Shown piece after piece: positions 5,801-11,725 of a stretch of 13,551 bases of DNA. This DNA is from Palsa-504 sp050010815 (GTDB lineage Bacteria; Actinomycetota; Actinomycetes; Streptosporangiales; Streptosporangiaceae): contig JBEKKH010000153.1 of NCBI GenBank assembly GCA_050010815.1, positions 1 to 13,551 on the forward strand, read 5' to 3'. The notes below the pieces were generated by a model. It did not search any database and was not told the origin of the DNA. It saw nothing but the letters and a program-made list of their open reading frames with translations. The stretch's first letter is position 1; every line of letters starts with the position of its first letter. Position numbers and translations under genes: made by a program.

Positions 5801-6588
5801 CCGGGCCGTCAGCCGCTGCGGCCAACGACGGTCCGCTGATGTTCTTCAGGTACGCCTACCCGCCGAACTCGCTCGGTTACTGCGGCCCGGACGACTTCGC
5901 CGCGCTCCGCGAGTACGCGGTGGCCGGCGTGGTCGACCGGGGACTGGTCCAGCTGGCTCAGGCGTTCTCCGGCGCCTGGCCGTACCTGGAACTGATCGCG
6001 GCCGGCTGCGGCATCAAGGACCCGCTGGACTGCCGCGTGGTCGAGGCCTACTGGGTGGGCAACGACCTGCTCGACAGGGTTCCCGTCACTCAGGTCGGCG
6101 ACTCGATGGCGGACCGGTTCCGGGCCCGGGCCGGCCACAAGTTCCAGTTCCTGGCCGAGGGCGTGCTCGCGGGTGGGGTGCCGCATCACAGCTTCCACGT
6201 GTTCGGCGTCTACCCGTGGGTAAGCCTGCTGGGCGATGACCGTAAGGCCAAGCACGCCCTGACGGTCCTGGACCGGTGCCGGATCCGGTGGGGCCGGGTG
6301 AGCACCGTGCACGGCGACCAGGCGGTCGTCGACTACCGGCCGCTGGTCTGGGACGGACGCCTGCTGACCCTGGGCGAGCCCACCAAGGAGATGGGCAGGC
6401 TGAGCCTCGACGGCACCAGCCTGGCCCGCCACGTCAAGCCCGGAGACTGGGTCGCGCTGCACTGGGACTGGGTCTGCGACCGGCTCACCCCGCGCCAGCT
6501 CCGGTCACTGCGCGACTTCACCCAGCGTCACCTGGACATGGTCAACCACCGCGTCGACCACTCAGGCCCCCTCGACGTACTGAGCTGA
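5797..6588 (+). CDS. DUF6390-type hydrogenase-locus protein
   Basis: A protein of 263 residues starting at ATG 5797 (AGGGGA at 5787-5792), overlapping the stop of the HypA-like mini-ORF. The frame extends upstream to 5710, but that part is Arg/Pro-rich and out of character. The protein begins with a short variable lead and then MFFRYAYPPNSLGYCGP, the phrase I associate with DUF6390. Later come AFSGAWPYLELIAAGCGIKDPLDCRVVEAYWVGNDLL, a His-rich stretch GGVPHHSFHVFGVYPWV, and a C-terminal LKPGDWVALHWDW-like segment (VKPGDWVALHWDWVCDRL). It looks soluble. The family tends to accompany [NiFe]-hydrogenase genes; no reaction is known to me. The clustered His/Cys (GYCGP, PHHSFH) could bind metal, which is speculation. 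It is the last gene I assign to the hydrogenase operon. Confidence 0.8.
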   Translation: MTGPSAAAANDGPLMFFRYAYPPNSLGYCGPDDFAALREYAVAGVVDRGLVQLAQAFSGAWPYLELIAAGCGIKDPLDCRVVEAYWVGNDLLDRVPVTQVGDSMADRFRARAGHKFQFLAEGVLAGGVPHHSFHVFGVYPWVSLLGDDRKAKHALTVLDRCRIRWGRVSTVHGDQAVVDYRPLVWDGRLLTLGEPTKEMGRLSLDGTSLARHVKPGDWVALHWDWVCDRLTPRQLRSLRDFTQRHLDMVNHRVDHSGPLDVLS

Positions 6589-6601
6589 CGCTGGCGTTTC
6601 A

Positions 6602-6623
6602 TGATCGCGCGATCACGCGATCA
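6602..6623 (+). promoter_or_regulatory. Palindromic element before the VOC gene
   Basis: Bases 6602-6615 (TGATCGCGCGATCA) form a perfect 14-bp palindrome, and the right half is repeated as CGCGATCA at 6616-6623. TGATCGCG (6602-6609) can therefore also pair with 6616-6623 across a 6-base loop. The element sits 13 bases before the ATG of the VOC gene and 14 bases after the DUF6390-type stop. It could be a dimeric repressor site or a terminator stem; a clear -35/-10 pair was not found. Confidence 0.45.
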
Positions 6624-6635
6624 GCGGGAGGGTTT

Positions 6636-7076
6636 ATGGGCACCCCGTGGAGCCTGACGATTGACTGTGCACGGCCGGCGGAACTGGCGAAGTTCTGGGC
6701 GCTGGCCCTGGGGTATGTGCAGAAGCCACTGCCCGCGGGGTTCGCGAGCTGGGATGAATGGTTCACGCATTACGACATCCCGGCGGATGAGCGGGAGGAC
6801 GGCGCGTACCTATGTGACCCGAACGGCCTGGCCCCTAGCCTGTTCTTCCTGAAGGTGCCGGAGTCGAAGGTGGTCAAGAACCGGGTGCACCTGGACGTTC
6901 AGGTGGGCGGCGGTCGCGATGTCACGCCGTGGGAGGAACGATGGCCGCGCGTCGTCGAGGCGGTGGAGCGGCTGACGGCCGCCGGGGCGACGGTGATACG
7001 CGAGGATGTGGTGTCCGGCCGGCCCGATCACCTGGTGATGGCCGATCCCGAGGGAAACGAGTTCTGCCTGCTCTAA
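6636..7076 (+). CDS. VOC superfamily (glyoxalase-like domain) protein
   Basis: A 146-residue protein starting at ATG 6636 behind GGAGG (6627-6631). It has the vicinal-oxygen-chelate pattern of the actinobacterial glyoxalase-like family: N-terminal WSLTIDCARPAELAKFWALALGY, a middle LFFLKVPESKVVKNRVHLDVQV with a candidate metal ligand H85, an AVERLTAAGATVIRE helix-strand unit, and the closing MADPEGNEFCLL, where E142 lies at the usual last ligand position. VOC proteins bind a divalent metal and act in detoxification, ring cleavage or drug sequestration; the substrate cannot be read from sequence. It is cytosolic. Separated from the hydrogenase genes by 47 bases containing a palindrome, it is probably a separate unit. 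Confidence 0.88.
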   Translation: MGTPWSLTIDCARPAELAKFWALALGYVQKPLPAGFASWDEWFTHYDIPADEREDGAYLCDPNGLAPSLFFLKVPESKVVKNRVHLDVQVGGGRDVTPWEERWPRVVEAVERLTAAGATVIREDVVSGRPDHLVMADPEGNEFCLL

Positions 7077-7079
7077 CGC

Positions 7080-7096
7080 GCTAACCCGAAGTTAGC
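7080..7096. terminator. Short hairpin at the VOC/ProA convergent junction
   Basis: GCTAAC (7080-7085) and GTTAGC (7091-7096) are inverted around CCGAA, four bases after the VOC stop and before the end of the minus-strand ProA-like gene. The 6-bp stem is weak and lacks a U-run, but its place in the 45-base convergent gap suits a shared terminator. Confidence 0.35.
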
Positions 7097-7121
7097 CGGG
7101 CCGGTCACGCCGTGGCCGCGA

Positions 7122-8363
7122 TCACGCCGGGGTGACGACGAGCTGGCGCAGGTACAGGTCGCGGAAGGTCACCGGGCCGCGGGGGCCGGGGACCGCGTCG
7201 ATGTTGATGCCGGTCTCGGGCACCGAGAACAGCTTGAACCCGTCGAGCAGCCGGGTGGTGGCGTTCCAGAACGCGCCGGTGCCCGCGTACGCGTCGAGGA
7301 ATTCGGCGGCGGCGGCCGGGTCGGCGGTGACGATCGCCGCGGCCAGGCCCGAGGTCTCCCGGTTGGCCAGCAGCGCGGCCGCCCGGGGTCCGTCGGCGGG
7401 CGCGAGCGTGACGGTCGGCTCGTGGCCCGCGTCCAGCGCCCACTCGTGGCCGAGGGGATGCGCGTGCGGGGGCAGCGAGGCGACGATGCCGAGCTGGTCC
7501 AGCCCGGCGGTGATGGCCGGCACCAGCTCGTCCCAGCGCGCCGGGTGCACCAGCAGCAGGTTGAGCCGGTTGCAGACGCCCAACCGGTCCAGGCTGGCCT
7601 GCACCAGCTGCTCGGCCATGGCCGGGTCGGCGGCCGCGTCCAGGTACATGACCGCGCCGCCGTCGGCGTGCGCCATGGTCCGCACCCCGTGGCGGGCCGC
7701 CTCGGCGGCCAGCGCCCGGGTGCTGTCCCCGCTGCCGCGCAGGATCACCAGCGGGATCAGGCCGGGCTGGCTGACCAGCGCGCGGGCCGAATCCTGGCCG
7801 GGCGTGCGGACCAGCTGGATCATGGCCGGGTCGAGTCCGCTGGCGTGCAGCGCGGGCGCGATGACCTCGTCCGCCAGCGCGACAGCCGAACGGATCGCGG
7901 CTGAACCCGTCCGCAGCACCCCGGCGTTGCGGGACTTGACGAACTGCGACGCGATGTCCACCACGACGTTCGGCCGGGCCTCGAAGTTGGCTCCGATCAC
8001 GCCGACCGGCCGCCGGCGTTCGGTCAGCCGCAGTCCGTCCGGCAGTTCCCTGACCGTCCGCTGGGACGGCTCGGCCGGGACCCCGGCCAGCGCGCGCAGC
8101 TGGCCGGCGATGGCCTCGAGCCGGGGCTGGTCCAGCCGCAGCCGGTCGAGCAGGGCGTCCCTGATGCCGTCCGCCCGGGCCGCCTTGATGTCGTCTGCGT
8201 TGGCCTCGAGCACGGGTTTGGCCTGCTGGAGCAGCTGATCCGCCATCGCCCGCAGCGCGTCGTCGAGGCGCTCGGCCGGCCCGCTGGCCAGGTCCGCGAC
8301 GGTGTCCCGGGCGGCCCGTGCAGCCGCGGCCACCGCCTTGTGCGCGTCCGCGTCAGCAGTCAT
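7122..8363 (-). CDS. ProA-family (glutamate-5-semialdehyde dehydrogenase-like) protein
   Basis: A 413-residue NAD(P)-dependent reductase of the ProA branch of the aldehyde dehydrogenase superfamily. ProA reduces gamma-glutamyl phosphate to glutamate semialdehyde in proline synthesis. Visible signatures are PVGVIGANFEARPNVVVD with SRNAGVLRTGSAAIRSA, and the catalytic cysteine C264 in LGVCNRLNLLLVH. The sequence departs from standard ProA at several places: ADGGAVMYLD where GxGNCHVYVD is usual, and a C-terminus ETGINIDAVPGPRGPVTFRDLYLR instead of the usual GRGPMGL...TTYKW pattern. No proB lies next to it. The ATG start overlaps the MFS stop (ATGA, 8360-8363), so it is translationally coupled to an exporter. 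It may be the housekeeping ProA of a divergent lineage or a paralogue acting on another acyl phosphate or aldehyde; I cannot decide. Confidence 0.78.
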   Translation of the reverse strand: MTADADAHKAVAAAARAARDTVADLASGPAERLDDALRAMADQLLQQAKPVLEANADDIKAARADGIRDALLDRLRLDQPRLEAIAGQLRALAGVPAEPSQRTVRELPDGLRLTERRRPVGVIGANFEARPNVVVDIASQFVKSRNAGVLRTGSAAIRSAVALADEVIAPALHASGLDPAMIQLVRTPGQDSARALVSQPGLIPLVILRGSGDSTRALAAEAARHGVRTMAHADGGAVMYLDAAADPAMAEQLVQASLDRLGVCNRLNLLLVHPARWDELVPAITAGLDQLGIVASLPPHAHPLGHEWALDAGHEPTVTLAPADGPRAAALLANRETSGLAAAIVTADPAAAAEFLDAYAGTGAFWNATTRLLDGFKLFSVPETGINIDAVPGPRGPVTFRDLYLRQLVVTPA

Positions 8364-9922
8364 GACTTGTCCCCTACCTCGGTGGGCTGATTCCGTTCCA
8401 GGTTACGCAGCGGCGGGGCCTCCAGGCCGCAGGACGATTCCCGCCGCATCGCTCCGGACCCGGCGGACCCGGCGGACCCGGCCCCGGCGTCCCGCGCGGG
8501 GTTGCGGATGGTCAGCACGGCCAGCAGGCCGCCGGCCGCGCAGAACGCGGCGGCGATCATCGCGGCCATCTTGAAGCCGTGCGCCAGCGCGGCGGGGTGC
8601 AGGTAGCTCTCGCCGGTGATGCCCGCCAGCGCGGGCAGCACCGCCACCGCGATCAGCCCGGCCGCCCGGGCCACGTCGTTGTTGACCGCCGAGGCGACCC
8701 CCGCGTGGTCGGCCGGGGCGGCGGCCAGGGCGGTCGCGGTCAGCGGCGCCACGTTGATCGCGATCCCGAACCCGAACACCACCACCGCGGGCAGCACCGC
8801 GGTCAGGTAGTCACCGGAACCTCCGATCCTGGTGAACAGCAGCAGCGACCCGGCGAGCACCAGCGGCCCGACCGACATCTGCAGCCGCGGCCCGATCCTG
8901 GCCGCCAGCGCGCCCGACCGCGACGACAGCACGAGCATGATGACGGTCACCGGCAGCAGCGACGTGCCCGCCTCGATCGGCGAGTAGCCGCGGGCCACCT
9001 GCAGCACGGTGGGGACCAGGAACAGCACCCCGCCGAGCGCGGCGTAGACCACGAACGTCACGCCGTTGGCCGCGGAGAACTGCCGGGACGCGAACACGCC
9101 GAGCGGCAGCATCGGCTCAGCTTCCCGCGCCTCGACCAGAATGAACAAGCCGAGCAGCGCCAGCCCCAGGCCCAGCGGCACCAGCACAGGCACCGAAGTC
9201 CACCCGGTGGACGAGGCTCCGATCAGCCCGTAGGTGATCCCGGCCAGCGCGCCGCTGATGCAGACGGCTCCCTTGAGGTCCAGCTTCGGCACCGGCCCCG
9301 GCGATTTGGTCTCGGGCACGTGCCGGGCCGCGATGACCACGACCAGCACGGCCAGCGGCAGGTTGATGAAGAACACCAGCCGCCACGACACCGCGCCGAT
9401 CAGCCAGCCGCCCAGGAACGGACCGATCGCGGTGGCCACCCCGCCGAGCCCGGACCACGCGCCGATCGCGGCCGAACGGTCGTCCTTGGCGAAAGACGCC
9501 TGCAGGATGGCCAGGCTGCCTGGGGTCAGCAGGGCCCCGCCGACCCCCTGCAGGGCCCGGGCGGCGATGAGGACCGGAGCGTTCGGCGCCAGCCCGCACA
9601 GCAGTGACGCGACCGCGAACCATACGGTGCCGATCACGAACATCCGCCGCCGCCCGTAGCTGTCGCCCAGCGTCCCGCCGAGCAGCAGCAGCCCCGCCAG
9701 GGTCAGCGTGTAGGCGTCCACCACCCACTGCACGCTGGCCACGCTGGCGTGAAAATCCCGCCCGATGGCCGGCAGCGCGATACCGACCACGGTGGCGTCC
9801 AGGGCGGCCATGCCGGAGCCGAGCACGGTGGCGGTCACCACCCACCGGCCCGCCGGGCTGGACAGCCGCAGCCACGGAGGCTCCGCGGACCCTGTCGTGT
9901 CCGCCAGCGCGGTCACGTTCAC
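8360..9922 (-). CDS. DHA2-family MFS exporter (EmrB/QacA type, 14 TM)
   Basis: A proton-coupled drug or metabolite exporter of the inner membrane, 520 residues. The start chosen is GTG 9922, with AGGAG six bases upstream; the frame stays open to GTG 10012, but that part (RPGDEERS...) is not membrane-like. Motifs are ALDATVVGIALPAIG in helix 1 (DHA2 motif D1), GDSYGRRRMFVIG (motif A) and TAIGPFLGGWLIG (motif C of exporters). About fourteen hydrophobic segments follow in regular order, as expected for DHA2. The C-terminus is a Gly/Ser/Arg-rich tail with a 9-bp DNA repeat. It lies 58 bases after the EamA gene, with an inverted repeat at the junction, and overlaps the ProA-like gene by 4 bases. 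The substrate is unknown. Confidence 0.92.
   Translation of the reverse strand: MNVTALADTTGSAEPPWLRLSSPAGRWVVTATVLGSGMAALDATVVGIALPAIGRDFHASVASVQWVVDAYTLTLAGLLLLGGTLGDSYGRRRMFVIGTVWFAVASLLCGLAPNAPVLIAARALQGVGGALLTPGSLAILQASFAKDDRSAAIGAWSGLGGVATAIGPFLGGWLIGAVSWRLVFFINLPLAVLVVVIAARHVPETKSPGPVPKLDLKGAVCISGALAGITYGLIGASSTGWTSVPVLVPLGLGLALLGLFILVEAREAEPMLPLGVFASRQFSAANGVTFVVYAALGGVLFLVPTVLQVARGYSPIEAGTSLLPVTVIMLVLSSRSGALAARIGPRLQMSVGPLVLAGSLLLFTRIGGSGDYLTAVLPAVVVFGFGIAINVAPLTATALAAAPADHAGVASAVNNDVARAAGLIAVAVLPALAGITGESYLHPAALAHGFKMAAMIAAAFCAAGGLLAVLTIRNPARDAGAGSAGSAGSGAMRRESSCGLEAPPLRNLERNQPTEVGDKS
8455..8481 (-). repeat. 9-bp tandem repeat, three copies
   Basis: CGGACCCGG is repeated three times without interruption and encodes an AGSAGSAGSG-like stretch in the C-terminal tail of the MFS exporter. 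It is in frame and probably neutral. Confidence 0.75.
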
Positions 9923-9955
9923 CGACCTCTCCTCGTCACCGGGCCTGGCGGCACG

Positions 9956-10002
9956 CGCCACGGTCCGTTCGGTAATTGAATCATTCCGAACGAACCGTGG
10001 CG
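9956..10002. promoter_or_regulatory. 17-bp-arm inverted repeat between EamA and MFS genes
   Basis: Left arm 9956-9972 (CGCCACGGTCCGTTCGG) and right arm 9986-10002 (CCGAACGAACCGTGGCG) are reverse complements at 16 of 17 positions, around the AT-rich spacer TAATTGAATCATT. The EamA stop codon is in the spacer (9981-9983), and the MFS start at 9922 is 33 bases downstream of the element on the minus strand. It may be a repressor operator for the exporter (such sites are common before MFS pump genes) or the EamA terminator. No regulator gene is visible nearby. Confidence 0.55.
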
Positions 10003-10874
10003 GGACTATCACCGGCCCCGCTTCGCACCGCGCGGGTGGCCAGCACCGAACCGCCCAGGATCAGCGCGAAGGACACGCCGATCGCCGGGGTCAGGCGCTC
10101 GCCCAGGACCAGCACGCCCAGGGCCACCGCCACCGCGGGGTTCACGTAGGTGATGACGGTGGCGCGGGCCGGGCCGACCTCGGCGATCAGCCGGAAGAAG
10201 ATCAGGAAGGCGGCCGCGGTGCAGATCACGCCGAGCCCGGCCAGCGCCGCCAGCACCTGGGCCGACGGCAGCGTCCGCGGCCAGGTCAGCGCGGCGAACG
10301 GCGCGTAAAGGACGGCGGCCGCACCCAGGCAGGCCGCGTTGACCGCGACCGGGGGCAGGTCGGCGAGCTTGCGGTTGGCGATCAGCGGGCCGGTCGCGTA
10401 GCCGAGCGCGGTCAGCAGCACCTCGGTAACCGGCAGCGCGTCTGCCCGGCCCGCGCCCGGACCCGCGAGCAGGGCCACGCCGGCCAGCCCGATGGCCAGC
10501 CCGGCCCAGCGGAGCGGCGTGAGCCGGTCGCCGCTGCGGGTCGCCAGCGCCAGCAGCGCGCTGAAGATCGGCACCGCGGCGACCAGCAGGCCGCTGGTGG
10601 AGCTGGGCAGGTGCCGTTCGGCGTTGGACAGCAGCGCGAACGGCCCGACGATCTCGGCCACCGTGAACGCGGCCAGCCACCTCAGGTGGCCCCTCAGCGC
10701 GCCGACCTGCCCGCCGCGCAGCGCGGCGGGCCACAGCAGCAGCGAGCCGAGCGCGACCCTGGTGCAGACAAGCACCGGCACCGAGACCCCGCCGTCGGCC
10801 ACCTTAATGAGCAGGTACGGGATGCCCCAGATCACGCCCATGGCCGCGAACAGCAGCCACCCGCGCCTGCTCAA
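9981..10874 (-). CDS. EamA/DMT-family exporter (10 TM)
   Basis: A 297-residue drug/metabolite-type transporter of the inner membrane. The start is TTG 10874, chosen because GGAGGAG (10884-10890 on the complement) lies about eight bases upstream and no better codon is available. The N-terminus GWLLFAAMGVIWGIPYLLIKVADGG is the typical first helix of EamA proteins. The two repeated halves, five helices each, are visible; the second contains GLGVICTAAAFLIFFRLIAEVGPARATVITYVNPAVAVALGVLVLGERLTP, a classic EamA ending. Length is normal. Substrates of this family (amino acids, metabolites, nucleosides) cannot be read from sequence. It precedes the MFS exporter on the same strand and could share its transcript. 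Confidence 0.92.
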   Translation of the reverse strand: MSRRGWLLFAAMGVIWGIPYLLIKVADGGVSVPVLVCTRVALGSLLLWPAALRGGQVGALRGHLRWLAAFTVAEIVGPFALLSNAERHLPSSTSGLLVAAVPIFSALLALATRSGDRLTPLRWAGLAIGLAGVALLAGPGAGRADALPVTEVLLTALGYATGPLIANRKLADLPPVAVNAACLGAAAVLYAPFAALTWPRTLPSAQVLAALAGLGVICTAAAFLIFFRLIAEVGPARATVITYVNPAVAVALGVLVLGERLTPAIGVSFALILGGSVLATRAVRSGAGDSPATVRSE

Positions 10875-10896
10875 CGATGAAGCTCCTCCTCGATCC

Positions 10897-10971
10897 GGCT
10901 CCCGTCGACCCGGGCTCCCGTCGACCGGGCTCCCGTCGACCGGGCTCCCGTCGACCGGGCTCCCGTCGACC
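10897..10971. repeat. 15-bp tandem repeat, five copies
   Basis: GGCTCCCGTCGACC starts at 10897, 10913, 10928, 10943 and 10958, spacing 16 then 15, 15, 15. It fills most of the 135-bp gap between the small minus-strand gene and the EamA gene, ending 6 bases before the EamA Shine-Dalgarno. Each copy holds a GTCGAC palindrome. It may be a neutral minisatellite, or it may alter the EamA leader RNA; there is no CRISPR-like spacer. Confidence 0.88.
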
Positions 10972-11009
10972 CGGCCGGCCCGAGGGCGGCCCGGCCGGGG
11001 GACCAGGAT

Positions 11010-11501
11010 TCAGCGTAGGGGAACCGCCGGCGCGCTACCCGTCCAGGCCGAGAGCACGAAGCCGAATCTGGCCGGCGCGATGAAGACCAGCGAGTCGTCC
11101 GCTCCGGACCGGCCCGGTGCCGACGGCCCGATGCCGGGCCCACGGCGGCCCGAGCCCGCGGGCCCCGAGACGGTAGACAACAGCAGGAAGGCGGCCACTG
11201 CGGCCGACACCACTATCACCGGCACGGTGCTTCCGGCCGGATGAGAGCGGAAGACGGCCCCGGCCCGGGCCGCGCCGGTCCTGATCCGGTCGGCGACCAG
11301 CGCGAGGACCAGCCGACCGGCGGGCAGCCGGGGGCAGTGACCCATCCGCGCCGAGACCCGGAGCCGGCGCAGCGCCGCCCGGCGTTCGGGGACGGTCAGG
11401 CCGGAAAGCAGATAGACGGTGGTGCCACGGCCGTGACGCACGGCCGCAGCGTGTAATCCAGGGGAAAACTCATTCGGATCGCGATAACGGATCTTAATCA
11501 T
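11010..11501 (-). CDS. Conserved-looking small single-pass membrane protein, unknown function
   Basis: A 163-residue protein starting at ATG 11501. I do not recognise a named domain. The N-terminal ~75 residues are soluble and orderly (MIKIRYRDPNEFSPGLHAAA, then TTVYLLSGLTVPERRAALRRLR and RMGHCPRLPAGRLVLALVADRI), followed by one hydrophobic helix STVPVIVVSAAVAAFLLLSTVSG at residues ~91-113. A Gly/Ser/Pro-rich stretch and a short hydrophobic C-terminus end the protein. G/C-rich third positions and a normal amino-acid mix support coding on this strand rather than the overlapping plus frames. No clear Shine-Dalgarno precedes the ATG, so the start is uncertain. It faces the AT-richer region shared with lnt and runs toward the transporter genes. 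Confidence 0.65.
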   Translation of the reverse strand: MIKIRYRDPNEFSPGLHAAAVRHGRGTTVYLLSGLTVPERRAALRRLRVSARMGHCPRLPAGRLVLALVADRIRTGAARAGAVFRSHPAGSTVPVIVVSAAVAAFLLLSTVSGPAGSGRRGPGIGPSAPGRSGADDSLVFIAPARFGFVLSAWTGSAPAVPLR

Positions 11502-11724
11502 GGCTCAGCCAATTCATGTGCACTACCCAAGAAAGTACGGAAACGGCAGGTGCACGCCCCCCCACTGAGGCGTCAGCAATCCGTACTATAGCCCAGCGGA
11601 ATACCTCGTTCACGCTAAACAACATCGGTTGTCCGGCCCTGCGACCATTAAGCGGCATTGCTCGGATCAAGCCGGGCAAACCGGCCGAGATGACGCGCGC
11701 GCGACGGCCGGTTAGGCTGCCAGG
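11502..11724. other. Divergent intergenic region, AT-richer than its surroundings
   Basis: These 223 bases between the minus-strand small gene and lnt are visibly lower in G+C than the rest of the window and carry no convincing ORF. They include a run of seven C (11557-11563) and TATAGT-like sequence on the minus strand (around 11584-11589). Promoters for both flanking genes should lie here. Apart from the lnt promoter candidate at 11690-11718 I could not assign a -35/-10 pair. Confidence 0.6.
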
Positions 11725-11725
11725 G
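11690..11725 (+). promoter_or_regulatory. Candidate leaderless promoter of lnt
   Basis: ATGACG (11690-11695, four of six matches to TTGACA) and TAGGCT (11713-11718, TAnnnT) are 17 bases apart. Six bases follow before G of the GTG start at 11725, so transcription could begin at the start codon. The lnt start has no good Shine-Dalgarno, which fits a leaderless mRNA, a common arrangement in actinobacteria. Confidence 0.42.

Noticed and set aside
7132..8238. 368-codon plus-strand frame opposite the ProA-like gene
   Set aside because: Ser/Arg/Ala-rich antisense shadow; the minus strand carries clear ProA motifs.
8579..9607. 342-codon plus-strand frame opposite the MFS gene
   Set aside because: Gln/Arg/His-rich antisense of membrane helices; no plausible protein.
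9923..10012. N-terminal extension of the MFS exporter to GTG 10012
   Set aside because: The 30 added residues are polar and would begin inside the EamA gene and the inverted repeat; GTG 9922 has a proper Shine-Dalgarno.
9765..10880. 371-codon plus-strand frame opposite the MFS start and the EamA gene
   Set aside because: Same Gln/Arg/Gly-rich antisense pattern; the minus frame is an intact EamA protein.
10897..10971. CRISPR-like array
   Set aside because: Units are 15 bp and directly adjacent, with no spacers and no cas genes.
10492..11244. Plus-strand frame running through the 15-bp repeat
   Set aside because: It reads antisense EamA, then the repeat, then antisense of the small membrane protein; no coherent product.
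11494..11679. Small minus-strand ORF of 61 codons in the divergent region
   Set aside because: It lies in the AT-richer spacer, has no ribosome site, overlaps the next start, and shows no domain.
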